A stretch of DNA of 64,000 bases from Gammaproteobacteria bacterium (GTDB lineage Bacteria; Pseudomonadota; Gammaproteobacteria; DSM-19610), in the NCBI GenBank assembly GCA_026197075.1, contig JAPHQV010000025.1, positions 1 through 64,000 on the forward strand. Reading direction: 5' to 3'. The notes under the pieces were generated by a model that did not search any database, was not told the origin of the DNA, and was given only the letters and a program-made list of their open reading frames with translations. Both the position numbers and the translations under genes were made by a program. Shown here piece after piece: positions 7,557 to 21,913 of this stretch. The first letter of the stretch is position 1. Every line of letters starts with the position of its first letter.

Positions 7557-9749
7557 CTAGCTGCCAACCTCGTCGAGCCCGGCATCACCTGCGATGGCGG
7601 CAACGGTCTGCAGGCGGACGCGCATCCGGGCACCTCCTCCCTCGCCGGATTCCGCCTGGATGACGCCACCGTGCTCCTCGACGATCTTCTTCACAATGGC
7701 CAGCCCAAGGCCGGTACCGCGCGGTTTGGTGGTGACATAAGGTTCGAACAGGTGCTCCATCACCTCGGCGGAAAATCCCGGGCCATTATCCTCCACCACC
7801 AGGTCCACGTAGACCAGATCCGGCTGCAGTACCTGCTCGGTGCTGATCCGTACCCGTGGCGACGCCACCTGGGCGCAGGCCTCCAGCGCATTCTTGATGA
7901 GATTGTGTAATACCTGGCGCATGCGCCCGGCATCCACCTCCACGAGCACCCCCGCGGCGGCCCCGTCGAATTCCAGCTCCACCCCGGTGGTCATGCCGCG
8001 GTACAGGTCCAGCACCTCCTGCACCAGGAGGTTCAATTCCAGCCGCACTGGACGCATGCGCGGGGCGCGCGCGTACTCGGTGAAGGCATTGACCATCTCC
8101 TTCATGGTTTCCACCTGCTGGACGATGGTGTGGGTGGCACGGTCCAGTATCTCGGCATCCTCGCCCTGCAGGGTGTGGAGATAGCGCCGGCGCAGGCGTT
8201 CGGCCGAAAGCTGGATTGGGGTAAGCGGATTCTTGATCTCGTGGGCAAGGCGACGCGCCACCTCGCCCCAGGCGGCATCGCGCTGCGCCTGCAGCAAGGC
8301 GGTGACATCATCGAACACGATCACATGTCCTTCACCATCGGGCAAGCCGGTGCCACGGCACATCAGCACGCGACGTCCGCCCTGCCCCATCAGGGTGACC
8401 TGCTCCTGCCACTCCCGGGGCAACAAAGGGGTATGTTGCCGCACCACATCCAGGAAGGGCTGCAGGAACTCATGCTCCGCCACCACTTCCTCCAGGGTGT
8501 TCCCCTGGTAGGCCGTCAGGTCGACACCGAATATCTGGGCCGCCGAATCATTCACCGTGCGCACCCGCTGCTCGACGCTCAGGCTCATCACCCCGGAAGA
8601 CAGGCTGCCCAACACCGTCTCCAGGTAGGCGCGCTGCCCCTCGACGAGACGTTGACTGCGGCCCGCCTGATCGCGGGCCTTGGCGATCCGCCGGGTCATG
8701 TCGTTGAAGGACTGCACCAGGAAGCCGAGCTCGTCCTCGCCGGCCACCGGCAGGCGCTTGCCATAGTCACCCTCCGCCACAGCGCGAGTACCTTCCGCCA
8801 GATCGGCGATGGGCGCCACCAGCCGCCGCGCCGAATGGAAGGCGGCCCAGACCGCGGACAGCAGGCTGAGCATGAGCACCAGGGACAGGGTCAGGGTGTA
8901 GCTGTACTTGAGGGGCTGGCGCAGGTAGGCCAGCTCCTTGTAACGGGAAAACTCATTCTGCACCGTCTCGGCAAGATCGCTCAGGCGCTCGGGGATACTG
9001 TACAGCGCCTGCAGCACATAGCGCTCCTCGTCGGGCCGGCCGATACGCAAGGGCACCACGGCACGCACATAGATGACATCGTCGATGGGGTCCAGGCTCA
9101 CATAGGACTGCCGGGTATCCAGTGGCATATGCAGCTCCGCGGTAGGGTGGAGTGGCAGGATCGCGGTGGGGTCGATGCTGCTGCTGGCGATGATGCGCCC
9201 ATCGCCACGGGTCACGGACAGTTCCACGGCGCCACTGCGTACCCGCAGGTCATACAGGCCCATGGGGATCAGCGCCGGCTGCTGGCCGCTCAATTCCACG
9301 GCCAGCCGTTCGGTGATGCGCAGTTGTTCCCGCAGGCGCGCATCCAGTGCCGAACGACTCAGTTCCAGGGCACTCTCCAGGGCATGTTCGATGCGCACGT
9401 CGAACCAGCTGTCCAGGCCACGGTGCAGAAACTGCAGGGAAAAGTAATAGACGATACTGACCGGCGCCACCGCCAGCACCATGAACATCACCACCAGGCG
9501 CCGGGTGAGACGCACCCCCGGCGCACGCCGTCGTGATTGGGCAAACAACCAGTAGAGATTGGTGCCGATCAGGGTGACCAGCACCACCAGGCCCAGGGCA
9601 TTGATGAGCAGCAACCAGGTGTAGAGCTGGCCAAAGCGTTCGGAATTATGGGTGGCGCTGCTCATGAAGCTGAGGGAGACCAGCAGCAGCAGGAACAGTC
9701 CCAGCATGGGCCAAATGCCCAGGCGCCGACTCAGGGCTCCAGTGGCCAT
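7557..9749 (-). CDS. ntrY: NtrY-type membrane sensor histidine kinase
   Basis: A 730-residue inner-membrane kinase. Two N-terminal membrane segments (WPMLGLFLLLLVSLSF and LLLINALGLVVLVTLIGTNLYW) precede a third near residue 90, a periplasmic region of about 190 residues and another membrane segment (LTLSLVLMLSLLSAVWAAF). Then come HAMP (EGDYGKRLPVAGEDELG), PAS (LSSGVMSLSVEQRVRTVND), HisKA with the phospho-His in RRLAHEIKNPLTPIQ, and HATPase_c (NLIKNALEA, VEDNGPGF, GTGLGLAIVKKIVEEHGG). It overlaps the 3' end of the DUF4390 gene by 19 bases and is followed by ntrX. The signal sensed is not evident. Confidence 0.93.
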   Translation of the reverse strand: MATGALSRRLGIWPMLGLFLLLLVSLSFMSSATHNSERFGQLYTWLLLINALGLVVLVTLIGTNLYWLFAQSRRRAPGVRLTRRLVVMFMVLAVAPVSIVYYFSLQFLHRGLDSWFDVRIEHALESALELSRSALDARLREQLRITERLAVELSGQQPALIPMGLYDLRVRSGAVELSVTRGDGRIIASSSIDPTAILPLHPTAELHMPLDTRQSYVSLDPIDDVIYVRAVVPLRIGRPDEERYVLQALYSIPERLSDLAETVQNEFSRYKELAYLRQPLKYSYTLTLSLVLMLSLLSAVWAAFHSARRLVAPIADLAEGTRAVAEGDYGKRLPVAGEDELGFLVQSFNDMTRRIAKARDQAGRSQRLVEGQRAYLETVLGSLSSGVMSLSVEQRVRTVNDSAAQIFGVDLTAYQGNTLEEVVAEHEFLQPFLDVVRQHTPLLPREWQEQVTLMGQGGRRVLMCRGTGLPDGEGHVIVFDDVTALLQAQRDAAWGEVARRLAHEIKNPLTPIQLSAERLRRRYLHTLQGEDAEILDRATHTIVQQVETMKEMVNAFTEYARAPRMRPVRLELNLLVQEVLDLYRGMTTGVELEFDGAAAGVLVEVDAGRMRQVLHNLIKNALEACAQVASPRVRISTEQVLQPDLVYVDLVVEDNGPGFSAEVMEHLFEPYVTTKPRGTGLGLAIVKKIVEEHGGVIQAESGEGGGARMRVRLQTVAAIAGDAGLDEVGS

Positions 9750-10351
9750 GTGTACCAGTCGCTTTTCACACCCCAGCCCGAGGACAGGTAGGCCCAGAGG
9801 CGGATCGGGGTGGGTAATTCCTCGATATCGAGGTCCGCGCGCAAGCGCAATTCATACTCGCCTTCGGGCTCCAGCAGGCGGGCATCGAGCAGGGGCAGGT
9901 CATACAGGGTACCGATGGCCTGCAGCGCGTCCTCGAGATACTGGAAACTGTGCTGTACCCCGGTATTGAAGCTATGCACCAGGTAGCGTCGGCTCAAGGC
10001 GTGGTAACGGAGCTGATAGCGCTGGCGCAGCTGTGCCACCTGCTCGCTCCACAGCCATTCCCGCTGGCGATAGACCTGGATCTTGATCTCCAGCACCAGG
10101 GGCACGCCGTGCTCCAGGGCCTCCAGCGCCTGGTCACCCAGCTGGTAATCCACCTGGGCGCTGATCCGGTAGACCCCGTTGACCAGCAGGCTGCGTGCCT
10201 CGTGTACGGTAAAGCTGCTGTCCCGCACCGCCTGATCGGCCGCCATGGCAACCATGGCAGGACACAGCAGCAGGCAACACATGCACAGCAGCCAGCCCCG
10301 CACCGGGACACGACTAGACCTGTTTTTGAATACAAGCGTAATAGAAGCCAT
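9731..10351 (-). CDS. DUF4390 secreted protein of the ntrYX locus
   Basis: About 206 residues from the ATG at 10351. The N-terminus has a basic stretch and a hydrophobic core ending in PAMVAMAADQ, so it should be exported. The mature part contains YRISAQVDYQLGDQALEALEHGVPLVLEIKIQVYR and the C-terminal LSSGWGVKSDWYTWPLEP, both characteristic of the DUF4390 proteins that precede ntrY in many beta- and gammaproteobacteria. Function is unknown; context suggests a role in envelope sensing with NtrY. It overlaps rsmB upstream by 38 bases and ntrY downstream by 19, so the three are translationally linked. A shorter start at 10282 would still leave a signal peptide. Confidence 0.8.
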   Translation of the reverse strand: MASITLVFKNRSSRVPVRGWLLCMCCLLLCPAMVAMAADQAVRDSSFTVHEARSLLVNGVYRISAQVDYQLGDQALEALEHGVPLVLEIKIQVYRQREWLWSEQVAQLRQRYQLRYHALSRRYLVHSFNTGVQHSFQYLEDALQAIGTLYDLPLLDARLLEPEGEYELRLRADLDIEELPTPIRLWAYLSSGWGVKSDWYTWPLEP

Positions 10352-11624
10352 CCATATCCTGCTCACCCGGCAGGCGTTGTCGCCCCACGGCACAGGCATG
10401 TCCCCAGTCCGCGCGGATAGGCTGTTCCTCCGCCTCGGGGTGATCCTGCAAAAAGGCCTGGAGCTGTTCAGTGTTTTCCGCGCGCAGTACCGAACAGGTA
10501 CAGTACTCGAGCATACCGCCTGGCACCAGCAAGGGCCACAGGGCCTCCAATAGTCGCCGCTGTTGCATCACCAGGCCGGCCACGTCGTCGCTCCGGCGCA
10601 GGACCTTGATGTCCGGGTGACGGCGGATCACGCCGCTGCCACTGCAGGGAGCATCGAGCAGGATGCGTTCGAATGGACGGCCGTCCCACCAGCGCTCAAC
10701 GGCCGCGGCATCGGCGGCGACGAGTTCTGCCCGCAAGCCGAGCCGGTCCAGGTTCTCCCGCACCCTCCGCAGGCGTTCGGCATCCTGGTCCAGGGCCACC
10801 AGTTCCGCCAGCTCCGGAAAGCGCTCCAGGATATGACCGGTCTTGCCGCCGGGGGCGGCGCAGGCATCCAACACACGCATGCCCGGCCGCACCTCCAGCA
10901 ACTGGACCGCCAGCTGGGCGGCGCCGTCCTGCACCGACACCAGGCCATCCGCAAAGCCAGGCAAGGCCTCCACGGCCAGAGGGACGCTCAGGCGTATGCC
11001 CTGTTCGGTGTCGCTGATCGCTGCCGCGCCAGGGTCCAGGACGGCCAGGCGTTCCAGGTACTCGGCGCGGGTCTGGCGTCTCGCATTGACCCGCAGGCTC
11101 ATGGGCGGGCGCTGGTTGCCCGCCGCGGCGATGTCTTGCCAGTGTTGCGGCCAGTCCCGCCGCCACTCCCGCAGCAGCCAGTCCGGGTGGGCATGGCGGC
11201 CCGCCTCGCTGGCATCGGCACGGGCCTCGATCGGCTCGCGCTGACGCTGGAAATTGCGTAACACGGCATTGACCAGCTTGCCGGCCCAGTCCTTGCCCAG
11301 CTGGCGGGCCGCCTCCACGCTGTCATGCACCACGCCATGGGGTGCCAGGGACAGCCAGCCCAGCTGGTACAGGCCTACCAGCAACAAGGCCCGCAGCTCC
11401 CGCTCCTTTTCCTTGAGCGGCTTCTGCAGCAGGCTGGCCAGCATGATCTCCAGGCGCGGATACCAGCGCAGGGCGCCGAAGGCCAGTTCCTGCACCAGGG
11501 CCCGATCCCGCACCGGGGCCTGGTCCAGCAGGGCCGGCAACACGGCGTTCAAGGAGCGGCCCTGGCCCACCACCTCGGCCACGGCCAGCGCCGCCAGGGC
11601 CCGGGCATTGAACTTCACGGCCAT
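10314..11624 (-). CDS. rsmB: RsmB, 16S rRNA (cytosine-967 C5)-methyltransferase
   Basis: A 436-residue enzyme with an N-terminal NusB-like RNA-binding domain (ALVQELAFGALRWYPRLEIMLASLL) and a C-terminal RsmB/Nop2 methyltransferase domain. The SAM loop is VLDACAAPGGKTGHILE. The two catalytic cysteines are in LLDAPCSGSGVIRRHPDIK and in EYCTCSVLRAEN. It methylates C967 of 16S rRNA. It lies 24 bases downstream of fmt in the def-fmt-rsmB operon, the usual gammaproteobacterial order. Confidence 0.95.
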   Translation of the reverse strand: MAVKFNARALAALAVAEVVGQGRSLNAVLPALLDQAPVRDRALVQELAFGALRWYPRLEIMLASLLQKPLKEKERELRALLLVGLYQLGWLSLAPHGVVHDSVEAARQLGKDWAGKLVNAVLRNFQRQREPIEARADASEAGRHAHPDWLLREWRRDWPQHWQDIAAAGNQRPPMSLRVNARRQTRAEYLERLAVLDPGAAAISDTEQGIRLSVPLAVEALPGFADGLVSVQDGAAQLAVQLLEVRPGMRVLDACAAPGGKTGHILERFPELAELVALDQDAERLRRVRENLDRLGLRAELVAADAAAVERWWDGRPFERILLDAPCSGSGVIRRHPDIKVLRRSDDVAGLVMQQRRLLEALWPLLVPGGMLEYCTCSVLRAENTEQLQAFLQDHPEAEEQPIRADWGHACAVGRQRLPGEQDMDGFYYACIQKQV

Positions 11625-11648
11625 GAGGATGGGGGTGACGACGAGCGG

Positions 11649-12578
11649 CTATTCGCCAAGACGCACCCCGGCCACCGAGTGGGCGTTGAGGAAATCCGCC
11701 ACCGCCATGGGCCGTTTGCCCGGCATCTGCACCTCCAGCAGGCGCAGCACCCCGCTGCCACAGGACACGCGGATACCCGCGCGGTCGGCGTCCAGCACCG
11801 TGCCGGGTGGCGCATCCTGATCATCCGCCTCGGGCCGGCTGCGCCATACCCGCAGCACCTGGCCCCCATAGCGCGTCTGGGCCACGGGCCAGGCATTGAA
11901 GGCGCGCACCTGGCGATCCAGCTCCCCGGCATCGCGCCCCCAGTCCAGCTCCGCCTCGCGCTTGTCGAGCTTGCGGGCATAGGTGGCCTGGGCATCGTCC
12001 TGGGGCTGCCCCTCGAGTTCACCGGCGAGGATGGCCTCCAGGTGTTGCGCCAGCAGCTCCGCCCCCATCTGTGACAGGCGATCGTGCAGGCGGCTGCCGG
12101 TATCCTCGTCCCCGATGGGGCAGGCCGCCTTGGCCAGCATGGGACCCGTATCCAGGCCAGCCTCCATGCGCATGAGGGTGACGCCGGTTTCCGCGTCCCC
12201 GGCCAGGATGGCGCGCTGGATGGGAGCCGCCCCGCGCCAGCGCGGCAACAGGGAGGCATGGACATTGACACAGCCACGGGCCGGGATATCCAGTACCGCC
12301 TGCGGCAGCAGCAGGCCATAGGCCACCACCACCAGCAGGTCGGGGCGCAGCGCTGCCAGGACCTGCTGCTCCTCCACCCCCTTGAGGCTGGCGGGCTGCA
12401 ACACGGCAATGCCCTGCGCCTGCGCCAACGCCTTCACCGGACTGGCACGCAGTTGACGACCGCGTCCCGCCGGCCGGTCCGGCTGGGTGTAGACGGCCAC
12501 CACCTCATGGGGACCGTCCAGCAGCACCTGCAGCACGGGCACGGAAAAATCGGGCGTGCCGGCGAACACGATCTTCAT
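11649..12578 (-). CDS. fmt: Methionyl-tRNA formyltransferase
   Basis: 309 residues from [17 protein letters not shown]. The N-terminal formyl transferase fold carries the 10-formyl-THF motif [16 protein letters not shown] (here [19 protein letters not shown]) and the substrate loop [16 protein letters not shown] in the form [16 protein letters not shown]. The C-terminal domain (LRVWRSRP, then [21 protein letters not shown]) binds the tRNA. It formylates initiator Met-tRNA. The frame extends 14 codons upstream, but the start at 12578 matches the family exactly. It lies 129 bases downstream of def; the gap contains a repeat. Confidence 0.96.
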   Translation of the reverse strand: MKIVFAGTPDFSVPVLQVLLDGPHEVVAVYTQPDRPAGRGRQLRASPVKALAQAQGIAVLQPASLKGVEEQQVLAALRPDLLVVVAYGLLLPQAVLDIPARGCVNVHASLLPRWRGAAPIQRAILAGDAETGVTLMRMEAGLDTGPMLAKAACPIGDEDTGSRLHDRLSQMGAELLAQHLEAILAGELEGQPQDDAQATYARKLDKREAELDWGRDAGELDRQVRAFNAWPVAQTRYGGQVLRVWRSRPEADDQDAPPGTVLDADRAGIRVSCGSGVLRLLEVQMPGKRPMAVADFLNAHSVAGVRLGE

Positions 12579-12605
12579 GGGTATTCCTGCCTGGGGTCCG
12601 GGTTC

Positions 12606-12625
12606 GTCATTCCGGCGCATGCCGG
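12606..12625. repeat. Dispersed GTCATTCCGGC palindrome (copy 1)
   Basis: GTCATTCCGGCGCATGCCGG in the def-fmt gap. Related copies occur at 25496-25519 and 31957-31977. This motif is a common extragenic repeat in proteobacteria. Confidence 0.6.
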
Positions 12626-12707
12626 CTTGGACCCGGGGCCCACTGATGTGTATGAAATTCAGAGATTTTTCTGCGTGCTTCCGTGACCGGTATGTCCCTT
12701 GGAATGC

Positions 12708-13247
12708 TCAGATCACCTTATCGGCCTCACGGGCCGGGGCGGGTGGCGTGTGCTCGCGCTGCTGTTTTTCCAGTTTCTTGCGAATGCGCTGGCGCTTGAG
12801 GCCGGACAGGTAGTCCACGAACAGCTTGCCGTCCAGGTGGTCGATCTCGTGCTGGATGCAGACCGCCAGCAGGCCCTCGGCATCCAGCTCGAAGGGCTGG
12901 CCATCGCGGCCCAGGGCGCGCACCTTGACGGAATCGGCGCGGGTCACCTTCTCGAAGAAGCCCGGCACCGACAGGCAGCCCTCCTCCATTTCCTCGATAC
13001 CATCCCGGGCGACGATCTCCGGATTCACCAAAAATAAAGGTTGGTCCTTTCCCTCCGATATATCAATGACGACGAGGCGCTTGGCGATATTCACCTGGGT
13101 GGCCGCGAGACCGATCCCGGGGGCCTGGTACATGGTTTCCAGCATGTCATCCAGCAAGCCACGGATCTCGTCGTCCACCTGCGCCACGGGCTTGGCCATG
13201 TTGCGCAGGCGGGGGTCTGGAAAGTGCAAAATATTCAGAATAGCCAT
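12708..13247 (-). CDS. def: Peptide deformylase
   Basis: A 179-residue metalloenzyme that removes the N-formyl group from nascent proteins. All three signature motifs are present: [16 protein letters not shown] (metal-ligand Cys) and QHEIDHLDG (HEXXH zinc/iron site). It is the first gene of the minus-strand operon, divergent from a LysM protein gene. The C-terminus carries a charged tail ([16 protein letters not shown]). A -10 element sits 33 bases upstream of the start. Confidence 0.97.
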   Translation of the reverse strand: MAILNILHFPDPRLRNMAKPVAQVDDEIRGLLDDMLETMYQAPGIGLAATQVNIAKRLVVIDISEGKDQPLFLVNPEIVARDGIEEMEEGCLSVPGFFEKVTRADSVKVRALGRDGQPFELDAEGLLAVCIQHEIDHLDGKLFVDYLSGLKRQRIRKKLEKQQREHTPPAPAREADKVI

Positions 13248-13279
13248 GTGAACATCATCACGATTCGGGACGGTCGTAC

Positions 13280-13285
13280 ATTATA
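13280..13285 (-). promoter_or_regulatory. Candidate -10 element for the def operon
   Basis: A consensus TATAAT reads on the minus strand at 13285-13280, about 33 bases from the def start, giving a leader of roughly 25 bases. No good -35 hexamer lies 16-18 bases upstream, so the call rests on the -10 and its position. Confidence 0.45.
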
Positions 13286-13483
13286 GACTGCAACACAATG
13301 ATCATACTGGGTTTCGACAGGGCATTTCCATACTTTGTACGGTACGGTTTTTCCGCTACACTCGCCACCCAGGACGCAGAATTACAAAGAGTTACCGGTA
13401 CCCACAGCGTTGCGGAAACCGGTACGTGGGGCGCGGAGCCACTGGCCGCGTCACGAACAACGAACGACTGAAAGGGACGCCCT

Positions 13484-14515
13484 ATGGCCATCAAGAAACT
13501 CCTGGGTCTGGCGACGGCCATGCTCTTTGCCGCCAGCCTGTACGCCGACCAGATCGCCCTCGCGCCGGACCACCCGGACCGTTACGTGGTGGTGAAGGGC
13601 GATACCCTCTGGGATATTTCCGGTCGTTTTCTGCAGCAGCCCTGGCTGTGGCCCGAGGTCTGGTACGTCAATCCCCAGATCGAGAACCCCCATCTCATCT
13701 ATCCCGGTGATGTCATCACCCTGGTCTATGTGGATGGCAAGCCCCAGCTGCGCATGGAGCGGGGTCATTCCACCGTCAAGCTCTCTCCCACGGTACGCGA
13801 GGAGCGCATCGACCAGGCCATCCACACCATCCCCATCGATGCGATTCGTCAGTTCCTGACCCAACCGCTGGTGGTGGACGAGGACGAGCTGCGCACCGCC
13901 CCCTATCTGCTCACCGCCGCCGACGAGCATGTGATCGCCGGCGCCGGGGACCGCATCTACGTACGCGGGGTAGAAGACGAAAGCGCGAGCAACTTCAGCC
14001 TGTACCGTACCGGCGGCCAGTACCAGGACCCCGATACGAATGAGGTCCTGGGATACAAGGCCCAGTACATCGGCGATGCCCGCCTCAATCGCTTTGCCGA
14101 GGTGAGCACCATGACCCTGGTGCGCACCAACCGCGAGGCGCGTACCGGTGACCGCCTGAAGCCGGTGTCGCAGGACGAGGTGCATACCCACTTCACCCCG
14201 CGCGCCCCGTCCAGCCTCATCGAGGGCCGTATCATCGACGTGGTGGATGGTGTCAGCCAGATCGGCCAGTACCAGGTGGTGGCCATCAACCGTGGCGCCC
14301 GCGAGGGCATGGAACCGGGTCATGTGCTGGCCGTGTACCAGGCCGGCGCCATGGTGCGGGATCCCGTCAGCGACAATGGCCGCGAGCTGGTGCAACTGCC
14401 CGATGAACACGGTGGCGAGCTGATGATCTTCCGGGTCTTCGACAAGGTCAGTTTCGGCCTGGTCATGAAGGCCACCCGCTCGTTGCACGTCCTGGATCAC
14501 GTGCGCAATCCTTGA
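13484..14515 (+). CDS. Secreted LysM-domain protein of the def/dprA locus
   Basis: A 343-residue exported protein. It has a signal peptide (MAIKKLLGLATAMLFAASLYA) followed at once by a LysM domain (RYVVVKGDTLWDISGRFLQQPWLW, IYPGDVITLVYVDGK). The remaining 250 residues resemble the conserved C-terminal part of LysM proteins found between def and dprA throughout the gammaproteobacteria. LysM binds peptidoglycan, so it probably acts in the periplasm at the cell wall. A good ribosome binding site (AAAGGGACG) precedes the ATG. It is divergent from def and 52 bases upstream of dprA, with which it is probably co-transcribed. Confidence 0.88.
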   Translation: MAIKKLLGLATAMLFAASLYADQIALAPDHPDRYVVVKGDTLWDISGRFLQQPWLWPEVWYVNPQIENPHLIYPGDVITLVYVDGKPQLRMERGHSTVKLSPTVREERIDQAIHTIPIDAIRQFLTQPLVVDEDELRTAPYLLTAADEHVIAGAGDRIYVRGVEDESASNFSLYRTGGQYQDPDTNEVLGYKAQYIGDARLNRFAEVSTMTLVRTNREARTGDRLKPVSQDEVHTHFTPRAPSSLIEGRIIDVVDGVSQIGQYQVVAINRGAREGMEPGHVLAVYQAGAMVRDPVSDNGRELVQLPDEHGGELMIFRVFDKVSFGLVMKATRSLHVLDHVRNP

Positions 14516-14567
14516 CCCACGGGACGGTTCCCGTCCACGGGTCAGGCGCGGCCAGGGAACGGCCGCG

Positions 14568-15692
14568 ATGAGCCAGGCTCCCGCCAACCCTGAAATCCTG
14601 CGTCACTGGCTGGCGCTGTACCGTGCCCCGGCCCTGGGCCCGGCGGGATTCCGCTGCCTGCGCACCGCCTTCCCCGATCCCGCCCGGGCCCTGGCCGCCA
14701 GTCCGGACCGGCTGCAGTCCCTGGGCCTGTCCCCGGCGGCCGCCGCCGGCGTGCGTCAGCCCGACTGGGCCGGGGCCGAGGCCGATCTGTGCTGGCTGGA
14801 CGCCGCGGACCACCACCTGGTTCTGCTCGGGGACGAAGACTACCCGCCCCTGCTGGCGGAGATCCCCGACCCCCCGCCCCTGCTGTTCGTGCATGGCGAC
14901 CCTGGCCTGCTGTCCCTGCCGCAGCTGGCCCTGGTGGGCAGTCGCAACCCCACGCCCACGGGCCAGCGCAGCGCCCGGGACTTCGCCGCCCACCTGGCGC
15001 GGGCCGGCCTGGCCATCACCAGCGGCCTGGCCCTGGGCATCGACGGCGCCGCGCACCAGGGGGCACTGGAGGCCGGCGGTGTGACCCTGGCCGTCATGGG
15101 CACGGGTCCTGACCGCATCTACCCGGCCCGCCACCGGGACCTGGCCCATGCCATCGTGGAACGGGGCGCCCTGGTGACCGAGTTCCCCACCGGCACCCCA
15201 CCGCTGCCCGATCATTTCCCGCGCCGCAATCGCCTGATCAGCGGCCTCAGCGTCGGCACCCTGGTGGTGGAGGCGGCGCTGCGCTCCGGCTCCCTGATCA
15301 CCGCCCGCTTCGCCCTGGAACAGGGCCGCGAGGTATTCGCCATTCCCGGCTCCATCCACAACCCCCTGGCCAAGGGTTGCCATGCCCTGATCCGCCAGGG
15401 CGCCAAGCTGGTGGAGACCGCCCGGGATATCGCCGAGGAACTGGGTGCCCTGTGCGGCGCCTGCGCCACAGCCGGACCCGAAGAGACCTCGCCCGAGGCC
15501 GGGGAAATGGCCGAGGATTATCGACAACTGCTTGATTTGATGGGTTATGATCCCGTCAGCGTGGACGAGCTGGCGGACCGGAGTGGATTGACGGCGCAGG
15601 CGCTTTCCTCCATGCTCCTGCTCCTAGAGCTACAGGGCCACGTGGTCCCCGGCGCCGGCGGACGTTATGTCCGCACCGAAAAGAGAGCCTGA
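14568..15692 (+). CDS. dprA: DNA processing protein DprA (Smf)
   Basis: A 374-residue protein of natural transformation that loads RecA onto incoming single-stranded DNA. The Rossmann-like core is clear: LALVGSRNPTPTGQRSARDFA, ITSGLALGIDGAAHQGAL, VMGTGPDRIYPARHRDLA, LISGLSVGTLVVEAALRSGSLITA and REVFAIPGSIHNPLAKGCHALIRQGAKL. The C-terminus ends with a winged-helix (DLMGYDPVSVDELADRSGLTAQALSSMLLLLELQGHV). It is followed one base later by smg, the standard pairing. Confidence 0.95.
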   Translation: MSQAPANPEILRHWLALYRAPALGPAGFRCLRTAFPDPARALAASPDRLQSLGLSPAAAAGVRQPDWAGAEADLCWLDAADHHLVLLGDEDYPPLLAEIPDPPPLLFVHGDPGLLSLPQLALVGSRNPTPTGQRSARDFAAHLARAGLAITSGLALGIDGAAHQGALEAGGVTLAVMGTGPDRIYPARHRDLAHAIVERGALVTEFPTGTPPLPDHFPRRNRLISGLSVGTLVVEAALRSGSLITARFALEQGREVFAIPGSIHNPLAKGCHALIRQGAKLVETARDIAEELGALCGACATAGPEETSPEAGEMAEDYRQLLDLMGYDPVSVDELADRSGLTAQALSSMLLLLELQGHVVPGAGGRYVRTEKRA

Positions 15693-15693
15693 A

Positions 15694-16173
15694 ATGAAAG
15701 AGAACCTGTTCGATGTCCTCATCTACTTGTTCGAGAATTACTATATGGATGAAGAACATATGCCGGGCACCGACCGCGAGTCCCTGCAACTGGAACTGAA
15801 CGAAGCCGGCTTTCCCATCCACCAGGTGAATCAGGCCTTCGACTGGCTGGACGGCCTGTCCACCCAGTCGGTTACCCCGAACACGGGGCACCAGACCCGA
15901 CATGCCATGCGGGTCTATCATGGCCCTGAACTGGAGCGTCTGGACACGGAATGCCGTGGTTTTCTGCTGTTTCTCGAACAAATGGGCATCCTCACACCCG
16001 TCAGCCGCGAACTGGTGGTGGACCGGGTGATGGCACTGGGCACCGACGACCTCGACCTGGAACAATTGAAGTGGGTGGTATTGATGGTGCTGTTCAACCA
16101 GCCGGGGGAAGAAGCCGCCTATGCCTGGATGGAAGACCTGGTGCTGGACAGCATGACCGGCAGCCTGCACTGA
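15694..16173 (+). CDS. smg: Smg family protein (DUF494)
   Basis: 159 residues, close to E. coli Smg (157). Motifs MKENLFDVLIYLFENYY, LELNEAGFPIHQVNQAFDWLDGL, RGFLLFLEQMGIL and WVVLMVLFNQPGEEAAYAWMEDLV match the family along the whole length. The molecular function is not established. The ATG at 15694 lies one base after the dprA stop, so the pair is translationally coupled; the open frame extends 9 codons upstream inside dprA. Confidence 0.9.
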   Translation: MKENLFDVLIYLFENYYMDEEHMPGTDRESLQLELNEAGFPIHQVNQAFDWLDGLSTQSVTPNTGHQTRHAMRVYHGPELERLDTECRGFLLFLEQMGILTPVSRELVVDRVMALGTDDLDLEQLKWVVLMVLFNQPGEEAAYAWMEDLVLDSMTGSLH

Positions 16174-16246
16174 GCCCCGCCTCCCGCGCCTTCCCCCCGG
16201 GACCCCGGGGCATCCCGTCCGCGACCCTGAATCACCACACCTGATT

Positions 16247-18530
<2,284 letters not shown>

Positions 18531-18547
<17 letters not shown>

Positions 18548-19118
18548 GCCCCGTGGCCACATCCCGCGCTGGCACCTGCACCAGGTGGTGCGGGTACTGC
18601 GTGCCGGCGGCATCGTCGCCTACCCCACTGAAGCCGTGTACGGCCTGGGCTGCGATCCGTTGCGGGGCGAGGCAGTGCAGCGGTTGCTGGCACTCAAGCA
18701 ACGGCCCATGGAGAAGGGCCTGATCCTCATCGCCAGCGACTGGACGCAATTGCAGCCTTTCCTGTTGCCATTGACGCCCGCCCGCCAGCAACGCCTGTTC
18801 GCCACCTGGCCGGGTCCCCATACCTGGGTCCTGCCCTGCCGTCCCGAGGTACCCCAATGGCTGCGCGGCAACCATGACAGCCTGGCGGTTCGCATCACCG
18901 CCCACCCGCTCGCCGCCGCCCTGTGCGATGCATGGGGCGGTGCACTGGTCTCCACCAGCGCCAATCGCAGCGGACTGCCCCCCGCGCGCAGCCCGCTGCG
19001 GGTGCGCCAGCAGTTCGGTGACGAAATCGATTACCTGCTGCCCGGTGCCCTTGGTGGCCTCGCCACACCCACCACCATTCGCGATGGCGTGACCGGTAAA
19101 ATCCTGCGCGACGCTTGA
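18531..19118 (+). CDS. tsaC: Threonylcarbamoyl-AMP synthase (TsaC/YrdC family)
   Basis: 195 residues from an ATG that overlaps the end of topA. The YrdC fold shows VRVLRAGGIVAYPTEAVYGLGCDP, the KQRPMEKGLILIA substrate loop, WPGPHTWVLPC and VSTSANRSGLPPA, with a C-terminal TTIRDGVTGKILR. It makes threonylcarbamoyl-AMP for the t6A37 modification of ANN-decoding tRNAs. The length fits TsaC (190) rather than the longer Sua5. Confidence 0.94.
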
Positions 19119-19124
19119 TGATCC

Positions 19125-21077
<1,953 letters not shown>

Positions 21078-21088
<11 letters not shown>

Positions 21089-21114
21089 CTATCAAAGTAA
21101 TAATAACAATCCAT
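21078..21114 (+). promoter_or_regulatory. OxyR operator
   Basis: Four tetrads with exact 7-base spacing: ATAG at 21078, CTAT at 21089, ATAA at 21100, CCAT at 21111. The consensus is ATAG-N7-CTAT-N7-ATAG-N7-CTAT, so 14 of 16 positions match. The site overlaps the oxyR stop codon and ends directly against the -35 of the rubrerythrin promoter, the position expected for activation. Confidence 0.8.
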
Positions 21115-21143
21115 TAGATATATCAATCTCCAACCCCTAGTAT
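21115..21143 (+). promoter_or_regulatory. Candidate sigma-70 promoter of the rubrerythrin gene
   Basis: TAGATA (21115-21120) and TAGTAT (21138-21143) are 17 bases apart. The -35 is weak (4 of 6), as expected for an activator-dependent promoter touching the OxyR site. The leader would be about 60 bases. Confidence 0.5.
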
Positions 21144-21212
21144 GTCCTCCAAGCCGCACGACCCGCGGTGCCGGACCCAACCCGATCCATTGAAGCAAAC
21201 AGGAGCGACATC

Positions 21213-21692
<480 letters not shown>

Positions 21693-21743
21693 ACCGAATA
21701 CCGCTAAAATCCGACAAATGTCATTAAACTGAGGTAAACCGTA

Positions 21744-21911
21744 ATGAAAAAGTGGGAATGTATTGTATGTGGTTTCATCTATGACGAAGCCGAGGGCCTG
21801 CCGGACGAAGGCATCGCGCCGGGCACGGCCTGGGCGGATATCCCCGAGGACTGGGAATGCCCCGATTGCGGCGTCTCCAAGGCCGACTTCGAAATGGTGG
21901 AAGTGGCCTGA
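21744..21911 (+). CDS. Rubredoxin
   Basis: A 55-residue rubredoxin. It reads [20 protein letters not shown] at the start, with the second iron-binding pair in [14 protein letters not shown] near the end; the two CxxC pairs (Cys6/Cys9 and Cys39/Cys42) hold one iron. Length and the conserved aromatic core (Trp4, Tyr13, Trp30, Trp37) are normal. It should pass electrons from the flavoprotein reductase downstream to rubrerythrin upstream. GAGG lies 8 bases before the ATG. Confidence 0.95.
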   Translation: MKKWECIVCGFIYDEAEGLPDEGIAPGTAWADIPEDWECPDCGVSKADFEMVEVA

Positions 21912-21913
21912 TC